This document shows, piece by piece, positions 49,322-59,760 of a stretch of DNA of 64,000 nucleotides. Every line of letters begins with the position of its first letter. Position 1 is the first letter of the stretch. This stretch comes from Kiritimatiellota bacterium. Its GTDB lineage: Bacteria > Verrucomicrobiota > Lentisphaeria > Oligosphaerales > JAADHN01. The notes beneath the pieces were generated by a model. The model had not been told where the DNA came from and ran no database searches. It worked only from the letters and a program-made list of their open reading frames with translations. Where the stretch lies: assembly GCA_013151865.1 (NCBI GenBank), contig JAADHN010000066.1, positions 19,778 to 83,777 on the forward strand, given 5' to 3'. A program made the position numbers and the translations under genes.

Positions 49322-51529
49322 ATGAATGAACCGAATCGTGAGGGAATCCTGGACCGCCTGACCGAGCCCCTGCAGGACGACCCCGAGCTGCGGCTCGACG
49401 TCCGGGCCGAGCTGGCAGCACACCTCGAGGACAAGGCGTGCGAACTCCGCGAACAGGGGACCGCCGCGGAAGCGGCGCGCAACGAAGCGTTGCGTGCTCT
49501 CGGCGCCCCCGCGGAGATCGGCGCCGACCTGCTGGTTGCCAACCGACCGCGCATGAAACGTCGTGCCCGCATTCGCTTGGCGCTGCGCGCCTTGGCCGTG
49601 CCTCTGGCCATCGTTGCCGCACTCTGGTGCGCGGGCATGGGACAACTGCTGGATTATGCCGCCTCGGTTGACATGCTGACCGCAAATGCGATGACACCGC
49701 CTTGGTTACGCCGGAAAGGGCTCCGGGCAGGGCCGAAGCCCTTCACCCCGGAGCAAGAACTTGTCCTCCACGGCGACCGTTCCCGGAAAGGGCGCGCAAC
49801 ACAACAGCGGGCAATCTGGGAACGGTGGCCGGACAACCTGACGTATCTGCGCAATTACGCCACGTATCTTCTCGTCGATTACGGACAACTCGGTGAATCA
49901 CCGACGGAGCGTTTGAAGAAGTTCGAATCCGAGATGCGTATGGCCATGCGCAAAGATCCGGAGAACGCGCGGTACCATCACCTTCTTGCCGCCAAAATGC
50001 TCGAACAGGCCGCGGAGATCAAAAAGGGACCCACCGGAAAAGCGAAGGCGGACCGCCGATCTCCCCGATACCGCCTCGAAGTCAAAGACCGGGACCTGCT
50101 CGACCGGGCCATGGCGGAATTCCGGAAAGGCCTCGCGAAACCCATGCTCCGGCGGGGTGCGGCCGAGATGCTGAGCGAGCGTCTCCGGATCCTGGGACCG
50201 CCGCGCCGTCGACTGGACCAGATTCGTCGCATCGCGCTGGCCGCCGCGGTGCTTCTCCCCGATCTGGCTGTCTATCGAAACCTGGCCCGCGCTGCCGGAC
50301 CGTACGCGGGATTGCTGGTGGCGGAACACCGAAAAGACGACGCGGCCCCATTCCTCGACGCCTGGGAAAAACTGGCGCTGCAACTCAACGACGATGCCTT
50401 CACTCTCATCGACGAACTGGTCGTCCTTGCCGTCATCGACCTCGGTTCGTCCCAAGCCGCGGAAGTCTGTGAACGCGCCGGGACACCGGACCGAGCCGAG
50501 GCAATCCGACACCGAGCGGAGGCCCTTGGCGCGGTCATCCGCGACTGGCGCCGAAGCGTTCAGGACAAGACACACGGCGAGCAACTGAAACACCAACTCC
50601 GTCAGCATGCCGGCATCCTGAGTTCTCTGCTGCTGCCCGCCCTGGGCAGCGAGTCTCTCTCGGATATGGACGCGCTGGCTCCGGACCGTCTGCTCGATTA
50701 CACGCTGGCGGAGGAAGGTCTCGCCGGGGCGATCAGCCTGACGCTCCTGGCGCTGATGCTGGGAGCGCTGGGCGCCGCACTCTGGCGGCGCTTGCTCGAC
50801 CGCAAGCGACCGCCCCCGCTGTACCTGTTGCCGGATGCCCGCTCGCTGGCCGGGATCGTTCTGTTCGGTATTGCGGCTCCGGCCTTGGTGTACGTGATCC
50901 TGACGCACTGGACTTCCTTCGGCGGCCGGGAATACTCGTTACCCTATCAGTGGCCGAGATTCATGGCGCAGGCCACGGTCCTCCTGGCCGTCGTGACTGC
51001 ATCGTGCGGGGGCCTGGCCGCCAGTTGGGCGCGCCGGCGCTGTGAAGCGTTGGGCTTGCCTTGTCCCCGCCCTTGGCCAACGAAGCGGATGCGGCGTGTT
51101 TTCACTGCAAGCGTCTTCCTGCTTTTCCTCGTCAGCCTTCTCCCCGCCGAGGCGCTCAGCGGCACGGAGTTCGATTGGGCGACGATCACGGTCGTCGTTC
51201 TCTCCGCGCTCGTGGGCGTCATGCTGTTTCTTCGGGGGGCCGTTGCACTTGCGATGGCGCTTTGCGCACCGAGGGACCAAGCGTTCTACCGCGGCACGCT
51301 GGCCCGATCTCTGGTGCCCATGCTCGCCGTGGCCGTGATGGCGTGGAGCGCCGTCAGCCGTCCCTGGTTGATTCGTCAGGAAGGAGAATTGATCCGCCGG
51401 GACACGCTGATGAGCACTCCGTCCGAGGGGCTCATCGGCTTTACCAGCGTCGAAGCACACTTGGCCCGACGGTTGAAACAGGGGGTGGAGGAAGCGGCAA
51501 AACAGCTCGGGTCGAGGCGGGGTCGATGA
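49322..51529 (+). CDS. Polytopic membrane protein with N-terminal HAAS/permease-prefix domain
   Basis: LTEPLQDDPELRLDVRAELAAHLEDKACELREQGTAAEAARNEALRALGAPAEIGADLL, several TM segments, adjacent to padR. Confidence 0.8.
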   Translation: MNEPNREGILDRLTEPLQDDPELRLDVRAELAAHLEDKACELREQGTAAEAARNEALRALGAPAEIGADLLVANRPRMKRRARIRLALRALAVPLAIVAALWCAGMGQLLDYAASVDMLTANAMTPPWLRRKGLRAGPKPFTPEQELVLHGDRSRKGRATQQRAIWERWPDNLTYLRNYATYLLVDYGQLGESPTERLKKFESEMRMAMRKDPENARYHHLLAAKMLEQAAEIKKGPTGKAKADRRSPRYRLEVKDRDLLDRAMAEFRKGLAKPMLRRGAAEMLSERLRILGPPRRRLDQIRRIALAAAVLLPDLAVYRNLARAAGPYAGLLVAEHRKDDAAPFLDAWEKLALQLNDDAFTLIDELVVLAVIDLGSSQAAEVCERAGTPDRAEAIRHRAEALGAVIRDWRRSVQDKTHGEQLKHQLRQHAGILSSLLLPALGSESLSDMDALAPDRLLDYTLAEEGLAGAISLTLLALMLGALGAALWRRLLDRKRPPPLYLLPDARSLAGIVLFGIAAPALVYVILTHWTSFGGREYSLPYQWPRFMAQATVLLAVVTASCGGLAASWARRRCEALGLPCPRPWPTKRMRRVFTASVFLLFLVSLLPAEALSGTEFDWATITVVVLSALVGVMLFLRGAVALAMALCAPRDQAFYRGTLARSLVPMLAVAVMAWSAVSRPWLIRQEGELIRRDTLMSTPSEGLIGFTSVEAHLARRLKQGVEEAAKQLGSRRGR

Positions 51530-51537
51530 GCGCTGAC

Positions 51538-53064
51538 CTACCGATGAGCAGGACGCGGGGAGCCGGAAGCGGCCGCCCTCCCAAACGTCAACACGACGAT
51601 CGACGCCGGCGGCAGTGACAGCGTACGGTTCCGCACGCGGTACTCGACCTGCTCGACGCGGAATGCGTCGCCGCGTTCGCTTTCCCCGGTCAGCACGGCA
51701 GCCGTACAGCGAGCCGGCAAGCGCAGGCCGACCACGCTGACCGAAACCGAGCGTTCCGGATCTTTGTTGGCAAGAAGCAGGGTCGCCGAACGACTTTGGG
51801 GATCGGTGCAAGCCATGGCCTCGAGGTACGGTACGTCCACGGACGGGAGATCCGCCAGTTGCCCGTCGCGAACGAAGGTCGGCGTCTGCACGTCCACGGC
51901 CGCCAAACGTCCGCGCAGGGACCGGTGAAGCAGCCGAAACGCCCCGCCCGTCGGCCGCAACTCCGGCGGTGCGGCGTCGCGCCCCTTCGCCATGGCCGAA
52001 AAGTGCGCCTTCTTCGGAGCCGAGAGCAGAAAGAACTGGGCGGAACTCAGCCGCTCTTCCAGGTAGACGCGAACGGCACTGAAGACATACAGCGCGACGG
52101 CCATATCGTGCGACGTGTGGAACGGCGGTTTGTACGTCGGCGGGTGCACGTTCCACTCGGAACAATGCAAGGTCCATTTGCCCCGCCCGAAACGCTCGAC
52201 CAACGCCCGGTCCCGGAGCACGCGCTCCCGGAGCACGGGGCCGTAACCCGCACGGCGCAGGAACTCATCCCGCGGGCGGGACAACTTGTGCCAGCCCACG
52301 TTGTAGTAGTGGTTCACGAGGAAGTCGATCAGGCCGGGATCCAGCATCTTGCACAGGCGTTCGTTCCACTCCGAATCGCCCATGTGCAAAGGAACCCCGA
52401 CCTTGACAGGGAGGCCCGCGCCCTTCAGTGCCCCCGCACAGTCGTTGGCGTAACGAGCCAGGGCCTCGGGAGGCCATCCCCCATTCTTGTCGAACTGGGG
52501 TTCGTTCCACACCTCCCAATACAGCGGACCGTCGATCTCGATGCCGAGGCGTTGCAACCGCTCCAACGCGAAACGGACTCGCCCGACCACCGCATCCGGT
52601 TTCTGATAGGGGAAAAGGTTATTGTCGTCGCGATTGCGGTACACCACCTTCTCGGGATGCCAGGACTTGTCCACAAACGCGAGTGTACGGCACGGCTCGA
52701 TGTTGCGCAAACCGGGCGCGAGCTTCTCCCACCAATCGACCGCTTCCCGCGCCCAGATCCGTACGCTCGTTCCGGCAAAACACTGGCGGATCAAGACGCC
52801 CTCATCCCCGAACGGGGGGTGCATCAGGCACACGCCCAAGACACGCCGATTGACCGACCGGCCGGCCCCCCGGTCCGGATGCACAGTCACCACGGCGCGG
52901 TACACTTTCCTGCGGTTGGCAGCGCTTGAGTCCAGTGCTTTTATCCCGTCGGCGCGCGCCGGCGGGCCAACCTCCACAGCCGCCGAGCCGGCCACTACCA
53001 AACACCAAGCCGCGCCAAAGATCGCACGCAGTCCCCGGCCGTGCCCCGACGTCCGACTCGCCAT
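51538..53064 (-). CDS. Exported GH39/GH51-like glycoside hydrolase
   Basis: LYWEVWNEPQFDKNGGWPPEALARYANDCAGALKGAG; second Glu context WTLHCSEWNVHPP; signal-like N-terminus. Confidence 0.75.
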   Translation of the reverse strand: MASRTSGHGRGLRAIFGAAWCLVVAGSAAVEVGPPARADGIKALDSSAANRRKVYRAVVTVHPDRGAGRSVNRRVLGVCLMHPPFGDEGVLIRQCFAGTSVRIWAREAVDWWEKLAPGLRNIEPCRTLAFVDKSWHPEKVVYRNRDDNNLFPYQKPDAVVGRVRFALERLQRLGIEIDGPLYWEVWNEPQFDKNGGWPPEALARYANDCAGALKGAGLPVKVGVPLHMGDSEWNERLCKMLDPGLIDFLVNHYYNVGWHKLSRPRDEFLRRAGYGPVLRERVLRDRALVERFGRGKWTLHCSEWNVHPPTYKPPFHTSHDMAVALYVFSAVRVYLEERLSSAQFFLLSAPKKAHFSAMAKGRDAAPPELRPTGGAFRLLHRSLRGRLAAVDVQTPTFVRDGQLADLPSVDVPYLEAMACTDPQSRSATLLLANKDPERSVSVSVVGLRLPARCTAAVLTGESERGDAFRVEQVEYRVRNRTLSLPPASIVVLTFGRAAASGSPRPAHR

Positions 53065-53080
53065 GCCGCGTCCTCCTTAC

Positions 53081-53149
53081 CCTGAGTAAATCATGAATTT
53101 CGTCGCCAGAGGGCGCAGCTTATACGGATTCAAGTCATTGCGTCGCACG
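53081..53149. repeat. Dispersed repeat, copy 2 (first copy at 3742-3810)
   Basis: 60/69 identities without gaps by eye. Confidence 0.75.
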
Positions 53150-53246
53150 CTGGACGAGGTCGTATTGAAACACCGCCTCGGTCGGTGAGCGGCGGCAATG
53201 TCTTGAAGAGGTGTGAGATACGTCGTCGCAGCAGATGGCTCATGCA

Positions 53247-54188
53247 TTATTCAGGTTCGCTTTGTGGGCGGGTTTGCCGCTCGCAGTCGAACCGCAGCAG
53301 GAAGGGCCGATCGGCGGAGTGCGCATCGTGACACAAACCCCAGCGAATTCCGGGGCCGGAACCACTTAGAAACCCGTCCGCCCGATACGGTCCCGGGGCG
53401 GCGGGTGGATCGACCCGCGCCGTCGCCGCGAAATGAATGCCGTCCGGACTGTACTGCAGCGTGCCGCCCTCGGGACCGCAGCGGGACACCAACGCCGCGA
53501 CACCACTGCCCTGCGGCCAAACGCACACCTCGTGTCCGCTGCGGATGATCGGATTGGCCGGCGATTTGACGTAAGGTCCGAGAGGATCGCGGGCCACCGC
53601 CAGACACATTACGGTTTCCCCGGGAGTTTTCCCGGATTGCCGGCCCTTGTAGTACAACCAATACTGCCCGTTGCGCACGATCAGGCAAGCGTCGTCCACG
53701 CGGTGACTGTCCGGGGCGGCAGGGGCCGAACTCGGGATGAGAATCGGGTTCCGATGGAACTTACGCCACGGACCGTCCGGCGTGTCGGCCACAGCCGCGC
53801 CAAGGGCGGTCGGAGTGCCGCGCGGGCCGCCGCGGTCGTTGTCAAACGGGGCTGGCACAGCGGTGTAGAACAGGTAACAGCGACCCTGTGCCAACAGGAT
53901 CGTGGGAGTGAAAACCCCGTTCGAGTCCCACGCCCCGGGAGGACCGGGGCGGAGTGCGGGTCCCTGTTCAGTCCAACGGCGTCCGTCCGGCGATGACGCG
54001 TGCCAAACTTCGCCGAAGTATCCGCTTGAATCGTGCGTCGCACGGGTGTACCAAACGTGATACACCCCGTGCAACTGCACCACCGGACTCGGGTCCCGGC
54101 GGGTCACACCCGGTTCGTACGGAATCGCCGGGGAATACCGGAAGACGACCGGCGCCGAATCAGACCCAACTGACACCTTGCAGGTCAT
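53247..54188 (-). CDS. Five-bladed beta-propeller glycosidase-like protein (GH43/GH117-like)
   Basis: RRDPSPVVQLHGVYHVWYTRATHDSSGYFGEVWHASSPDGRRWTEQGPAL...WDSNGVFTPTILLAQGRCYLFYTAVPAPF...HRVDDACLIVRNGQYWLYYKGRQ. Confidence 0.82.
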   Translation of the reverse strand: MTCKVSVGSDSAPVVFRYSPAIPYEPGVTRRDPSPVVQLHGVYHVWYTRATHDSSGYFGEVWHASSPDGRRWTEQGPALRPGPPGAWDSNGVFTPTILLAQGRCYLFYTAVPAPFDNDRGGPRGTPTALGAAVADTPDGPWRKFHRNPILIPSSAPAAPDSHRVDDACLIVRNGQYWLYYKGRQSGKTPGETVMCLAVARDPLGPYVKSPANPIIRSGHEVCVWPQGSGVAALVSRCGPEGGTLQYSPDGIHFAATARVDPPAAPGPYRADGFLSGSGPGIRWGLCHDAHSADRPFLLRFDCERQTRPQSEPE

Positions 54189-54965
54189 GGACCGTCCTCG
54201 CTGCTTCCAGGCACAACCGTCCATGGCATGAACGGCGCCTAACCTGAACGACTCACGCGTCGTTTGTGCCGCATGTGGTTTCGCGGCGAGACGCCGGCGT
54301 GGTGACCACTCCAGTCGAGGCGTAGCCGAGACGGCCGCCCACCGGGTCGGAGTGATCCGCCTCAGGCGGAGAACGCCAACTTGCAGCCGCGAAATCAGAT
54401 GCAGTGCCGGCCTTCGCCGAGGCTACGGCCCGACAGGCAGGCGGCGCGCCCGGAGGGTGAAGCGCATTGCCGCTCTTCCGACGCAAGCGCCGGGAACCGA
54501 GTTCCGTCGCAGCACCGTCCGCAACCGCTTTCCGTCCAGTGTGGATCGGCACACTACTGTCGGCTTCGTGAATAGTTCAGGCTGACTTCACTCCGGCTGA
54601 AGAGGGTTGATCCAAAACAAGGCGTTGAGGCGCCCCCCAGGATCGCCTTCCAGCCGCCGGACCGCCCCATAAACGCCCGAACGTACTCCAACTTGCCCCG
54701 GCAACAAGCCCGTCCAGTCCGAACTGATTTTCCGAAAACGGCCGTTATGTTTGGTACGACAACTCTCTCGCCGCGAAACCGTCTGTCCTGAGTGACGCAT
54801 GAACCGTCTCCTGCGATGTTGTATTTCGCCTCGAAGTTCGTGACCAATCCGGGCTGGGGCGCGGGCGAACGCTCAATCCTGACAGCATCAGCCGGACGAA
54901 TCCGCGACGCGCCGGATCGCCGCGAGCCTCTCCGTTTCGATCTCCATTGCTGAAACGACCCACAG

Positions 54966-55499
54966 GTGCAATCGATGCAGATACCGAAAAACGTGTTCAT
55001 GCCCGACGAACCGCGGAAAGCCCCGCCGGAACCGGGTCTGGGGTGGTTTGCGCTGGGCATGGCGCTCGGAGCCGGCGGCGTGCCGATGTTCCTCCCCTGG
55101 GTTTCTCGAGATGCGTCCGGACCTCCCGGGATTCCCGACGGGGCCGCCTCCTACGGCGCCTACGTGCTGATCCTCCTTTTGGCCGGCGGCGTCGCGTTCG
55201 CCTGCTTTGCCATGGGCCGAGCCGTACGCCGCCAACGGCGACGGCCCCGGCAACGATTCATACCGCCGGTCACTTACGCCGTGATCGGGGCCCTGATCCC
55301 GACTGTGTTCCTGCTGGTGACCCGCTTCACGGATTGGGGTGAACGCATTGTGGGCTTGCATTGGGCCCTCACGATCGGTGGTCCTTTCCTGCTGGGCCTG
55401 TACACCGCACCCAATCCTTCGGCGACCCGGCAAGAAAACTCGGGGTCGAATGCGGACGTCGACGCTCCTCGACCGGGCGCCGGCAAGCCGGGGGAATGA
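54966..55499 (+). CDS. Hypothetical membrane protein (about four TM segments)
   Basis: GLGWFALGMALGAGGVPMFLPWVS, SYGAYVLILLLAGGVAFACFAMGRAVRRQRR, FIPPVTYAVIGALIPTVFLLVTRF, WALTIGGPFLLGLY. Confidence 0.65.
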   Translation: MQSMQIPKNVFMPDEPRKAPPEPGLGWFALGMALGAGGVPMFLPWVSRDASGPPGIPDGAASYGAYVLILLLAGGVAFACFAMGRAVRRQRRRPRQRFIPPVTYAVIGALIPTVFLLVTRFTDWGERIVGLHWALTIGGPFLLGLYTAPNPSATRQENSGSNADVDAPRPGAGKPGE

Positions 55500-55506
55500 T
55501 TCACAG

Positions 55507-56163
55507 ATGCATCCTGCGACATCAATGGCGCCTCCGCCAACGCCGGCGTTCAAACCCCGGAACTGGACCAAAGCCGAGGTCTACGTGCTGCCTGGCCTCC
55601 CTCCCCTGCTGGTGAAGGACTACGGTCGATGCCTCCTGCCGGCCCGCTTGATCGGTCGCCTTTTCCTGGCCGTCGAAGAACGCGCCCTGCGCCGCCTCGA
55701 AGGCGTCCCCGGGGTCCCGGGGGCCATCCGCCGGATCGGCCGCAATGCGCTCTGCATGGAATTCGTCGAAGCCCGGCCCCTATCCCGCCTCGACGGCGCC
55801 GGCGGAATTCCGCCGGAATTCGCGGACCGGCTCGAGGAACTCTTCGACGCGATCGAGGCGCGGGGCGTCGTTCACGGCGACCCGCATTTCAGTAACATCC
55901 TGTGCGATGAAAACGGGAAACCGTTCCTGGTCGATTTCGCGGTTTCGTATGTGCGCGGGACAATCCCGTTTCTGGACGACTGGATATTCCGAAACCTCAG
56001 GGCCGTCCGCGTGCACCGCCTGGCCAAACTCCGCCGTGTATTCTACGGACAACAAGCACTCGAACCCGAAGCCCCCGGGCGGATATACCGCCTGTTAACC
56101 GGAATGCGCAGGTTGTACAAGTTCCTAAAACGCAAAAGAAAACGGCAGATGCCCACGCCCTGA
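55507..56163 (+). CDS. Kinase-like fold protein (RIO/Kdo-kinase-like)
   Basis: ARGVVHGDPHFSNILCDENGKPFLVDFAVSYV, a catalytic-loop HGDPHxxNIL plus DFA metal site. Confidence 0.75.
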   Translation: MHPATSMAPPPTPAFKPRNWTKAEVYVLPGLPPLLVKDYGRCLLPARLIGRLFLAVEERALRRLEGVPGVPGAIRRIGRNALCMEFVEARPLSRLDGAGGIPPEFADRLEELFDAIEARGVVHGDPHFSNILCDENGKPFLVDFAVSYVRGTIPFLDDWIFRNLRAVRVHRLAKLRRVFYGQQALEPEAPGRIYRLLTGMRRLYKFLKRKRKRQMPTP

Positions 56164-56234
56164 GAGAACTCGCGCCCATTTCGGACAGTCCGTCCGGCTC
56201 CGTATAGGTCCACAAGAACGAGAGGAACAGCTGA

Positions 56235-56801
56235 ATGGCGCTCGTAAAGAAACTGCGCACGCGGCCCGTGGAGGGCTTGAAAGTCATCCTGGTCGCCGCC
56301 TTCGGGCTTGCCGTCCTGGGCTTGGCCCGCCCCACGCCGGGGTCGTTCCTGGCAGGGCTGCCGCTCGTGGTTGCGGGCGTCTGGGTCCGGGGTTGGGCTG
56401 CGGGACACCTTCGACGCAATAAAGAATTGGCGACCTCCGGCCCGTACGCCTACGTCCGCGACCCGCTGTACCTGGGCCGCCTGTTCCTGTTGATTGGGTT
56501 CACCGTGATGGCAAACACCACGGCAACGTACGTGCTCGGGGCCATCGGACTGGGCGTGTTTTTCTTGAATTACATGCCCCGGAAACTCCGCAAAGAAACC
56601 GCGCGCCTCCAAGGTGTTTTCGGTAAAACCTACGTCGACTACCGACGACAGGTTCGCAGCCTGGTCCCGCGGTTGACTCCCTTCCCGGGACACGACCGTC
56701 GCACCTGGAGCCCCACGGTGTACTGGCGGGAGAATCATGAACAGTGGCTCCTGCTGGCCGCCGCCGCCCTGACCCTGGTCCTGGCACTGAAAATCGGCTG
56801 A
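56235..56801 (+). CDS. Isoprenylcysteine carboxyl methyltransferase-like (PEMT/ICMT) membrane protein
   Basis: LRRNKELATSGPYAYVRDPLYLGRLFLLIGFTVMAN...KTYVDYRRQVRSLVPRL. Confidence 0.85.
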   Translation: MALVKKLRTRPVEGLKVILVAAFGLAVLGLARPTPGSFLAGLPLVVAGVWVRGWAAGHLRRNKELATSGPYAYVRDPLYLGRLFLLIGFTVMANTTATYVLGAIGLGVFFLNYMPRKLRKETARLQGVFGKTYVDYRRQVRSLVPRLTPFPGHDRRTWSPTVYWRENHEQWLLLAAAALTLVLALKIG

Positions 56802-57006
56802 CGCGCCGCAAGGCCGGACGAGTGCCGAAACCACACAAGGGGAACGCGGCGGCGAAGAAGTTGGAACGGTTGAAGGAGCATTCGGGTTCGCCGGGCATCC
56901 TTCGAAACAGTGCCCCTGCCGGCCCTTGCTCTGCGATCGACGCAACAACGAGCATGTCGCCCTGCCACGACAACCGGCAGGCTCTGCTGCAGCGGAGGTC
57001 CACATC

Positions 57007-59574
57007 ATGCCGACGACGGTTGACGGCCCTGCCTCACCTCTGTTCGAACCGATCCCTTTCCGGGGAAACATCTCCCTGAAACGCTTGACCCGGGGCCCGG
57101 TTTCCCAGGCCATGCGCAATGCCGTGGAGCACGCACCGTCCGGCGACTGCGTGTGCTGGGGCATTCCGTTCCGGGTCCGGGCTGCATGCCTGGTTCGGAA
57201 CCGACCGGTCTCCCGACAACTGCCCGAAGTCCGGGCGCGGTGGCTCGTTTTCATGCATACCACGGACATCGAGCCGCTCGAATGGGGACGAGACGGATTC
57301 ATCTCCCCGACGCGCGGCAGGGGACGCCTCGGGGAAGAAGTCGCCGTGTACACAATCGCCTACGCCGACGGCAGCAATGTCCGTGTCCCGATTCGGCGGC
57401 GACGCCAAATCGGCATGTTCGAACGGCCCTGGGGCGAAAACTGTCTCGAGGCAGTCGCACACGCCAAACCTCGACCGGTTCGGCCGCCCCACGAACAGCT
57501 CGCCGCGGGCTGGGGGCAAGCCCAGACCCGAGTCCGGAACCCGGACGCCGGCCCATGGGTTAATTGGCTGTGGGCCTGGGAGAACCCGCACCCCCAAAAA
57601 CCCATCTCGGCCCTGCGGATCGAACCGAGAACCGGCACTCTCCTGCTTTGGGGTATTTCCGCCGGACGCACCCGGAGTGTGCCGCTGCGATGGACGCCGC
57701 GGAGAAAAGCGGTCCTGACACTCCCCCGGGACATTACGTTCGATCCGAGACTGGACGCCGATGGAACGCTCAGCCAACTCCGACTCGATCTGGGCCAAGT
57801 CATTTCCGCCGTGCCGCGGCCGGTCTACCCCGCAGCCGAAACATGGCCGGAGTCGCCCAACAATTCCCCGCCCGAACTCTCCGAAGCCGAAATCTTGGTC
57901 GAGTACACGGCACACCCAGAAGCCCGATTTCATCTTTGGGATGGCCGGACGATTCGTACGGAACTGTTGGAAAAACGGAGGCGAACGGCCCGGTTGCGCC
58001 AGACCCCGCCCGCAAAACATCGCGTGCTGTTGCGGGTGGTCGAAAAGGACACGAGACGAGCCGTTCCGGTCAAACTGCACGTCCACGGCCCGGCTGGCGA
58101 GTACTTGGCCCCCGTGGACCGGCATCGCCGGCCGAATCCTGCCTGGTTCGAAGACTACAGCGTGGATTTTACCCATGTGGGACGGCATCACTGCACGTAC
58201 ATTCCGGGCGAAACCGTGATCGACCTCCCTTTGGGCAAGGTGTTCATCGAAGCCTCGAAAGGCTTCGAAATCCGACCCGTACGCAAAGTCATCCGGATCG
58301 ACGAAACAAACCGTGAAATCGTCGTCGAACTCGACAACGTCCTGCCGTGGCGCGAAAAAGGCTGGGTCAGCGCCGACACGCACGTGCATTTCCTCACACC
58401 CCCGTCGGCCCTGCTCGAGGGCAGCGGCGAGGGCGTCAACGTGGTCAACCTGCTCGCCAGCCAGTGGGGGGAATTGATGACCAATGTCGGAGATTTCGAC
58501 GGCCGCACAACCTTCGGGGCGCGAGAAACCGGCGGCGACGGCGAACACTTGGTCCGGGTCGGAACCGAGAACCGACAGCATGTGCTGGGCCACATCTCGC
58601 TGCTCGGGTACGAAGGACGAATCATCGCCCCCATGACAACCGGCGGACCGGACGAATCCGCACTTGGCGACCCGGTCGAAATCCTCCTGACCGAATGGGC
58701 CGAGCAATGCCGGCGACAGAACGGCGTGGTGGTGCTCCCACATTTCCCAAACCCGAGAACCGAGGGCGCCGCCGCCATCGTCAACGGCGTGATCGACGCC
58801 GTCGAAATGACCTCGTGGGGCAACCTCTACGGCGGAATCGACCCCTATTCCCTCTCGGACTGGTACCGATACCTCAATTGCGGATGCTTCGTGGCCGCCG
58901 TGGGCGGCACCGACAAAATGAGCGCCGCAACCGCCGTGGGCACTGTACGGACTTACGCCCGCCTGCCGGCGCACAGCACTTTCACCTACGAAGCATGGAA
59001 GGACGCTGTCCGGTCCGGACATACCTTCGTCACTTACGGCCCACTCCTTGAATTCACCGTGGACGGACACGTTCCGGGAGGCCGGGTACGCATGTCGGCC
59101 TCGGGAGGGACCGTGGACGTAAGCTGGACCGCCGCGAGCGTCACAATACCCGTCACGCGCGTCGAACTGGTCGTCAACGGCGAAATCCGCGAAAGCCTCG
59201 AACTCCCTCCGGACGGCGGTTCGGGAAGCTGGTCGTTCCGAGTCGACAAGAGCAGTTGGCTGGCACTGCTGGTGCGCGGACGCTACGCAGGAAAACCGGA
59301 ACTCATTGCCGCACACTCGTCCCCGGTCATGATCGAACTCGAAAACTCGCCGTTCATGAGCGCCGCCGACGCTGTTACGATCCTCGAACAAATCGAGGGC
59401 GCCATCGCCTATCTCGACACGATCGGCGCCCGCGCCGAAACAACCGCATACAAACGTATGCGACTCGTTCTGACTTCGGCCCGACGCCGGTTCCACAACC
59501 GGATGCATCAAGCCGGAATGTTCCATCGTCACACCGTGACCGAAGACCATGCCGAACATCATGCGTTGCACTGA
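57007..59574 (+). CDS. CehA/McbA-family PHP-type metallohydrolase
   Basis: GWVSADTHVHFLTPPSALLEGSGEGVNVVNLLASQWGE...VVLPHFPNPRTEGAAAIVNGVIDAVEM...VGGTDKMSAATAVGTVRTYARL. Start within the 56926 ORF is uncertain. Confidence 0.8.
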   Translation: MPTTVDGPASPLFEPIPFRGNISLKRLTRGPVSQAMRNAVEHAPSGDCVCWGIPFRVRAACLVRNRPVSRQLPEVRARWLVFMHTTDIEPLEWGRDGFISPTRGRGRLGEEVAVYTIAYADGSNVRVPIRRRRQIGMFERPWGENCLEAVAHAKPRPVRPPHEQLAAGWGQAQTRVRNPDAGPWVNWLWAWENPHPQKPISALRIEPRTGTLLLWGISAGRTRSVPLRWTPRRKAVLTLPRDITFDPRLDADGTLSQLRLDLGQVISAVPRPVYPAAETWPESPNNSPPELSEAEILVEYTAHPEARFHLWDGRTIRTELLEKRRRTARLRQTPPAKHRVLLRVVEKDTRRAVPVKLHVHGPAGEYLAPVDRHRRPNPAWFEDYSVDFTHVGRHHCTYIPGETVIDLPLGKVFIEASKGFEIRPVRKVIRIDETNREIVVELDNVLPWREKGWVSADTHVHFLTPPSALLEGSGEGVNVVNLLASQWGELMTNVGDFDGRTTFGARETGGDGEHLVRVGTENRQHVLGHISLLGYEGRIIAPMTTGGPDESALGDPVEILLTEWAEQCRRQNGVVVLPHFPNPRTEGAAAIVNGVIDAVEMTSWGNLYGGIDPYSLSDWYRYLNCGCFVAAVGGTDKMSAATAVGTVRTYARLPAHSTFTYEAWKDAVRSGHTFVTYGPLLEFTVDGHVPGGRVRMSASGGTVDVSWTAASVTIPVTRVELVVNGEIRESLELPPDGGSGSWSFRVDKSSWLALLVRGRYAGKPELIAAHSSPVMIELENSPFMSAADAVTILEQIEGAIAYLDTIGARAETTAYKRMRLVLTSARRRFHNRMHQAGMFHRHTVTEDHAEHHALH

Positions 59575-59760
59575 GGCGCCGCTCACTCAACCCGCGACGC
59601 GCCATGGCCCATGAAGCCGCCGGTCGAGCCCCCTGCAACGGAACGGCTTCGGGCGGGAACACCCCAAACTCGATCACCGGCTTCTCGCGACGGCTGACGC
59701 ACAGATTGGCGCGGTTCATCCACCGCGTAATACAACATGCCCCAAAAAGCAGGAGCCGCC

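Noticed and set aside
54253-54960. Possible genes in the gap after the GH43/117-like gene
   Set aside because: Only short overlapping ORFs on both strands without family motifs; treated as intergenic.
57034-59586. 850-aa minus-strand ORF
   Set aside because: Antisense to the well-supported CehA/McbA-type metallohydrolase.
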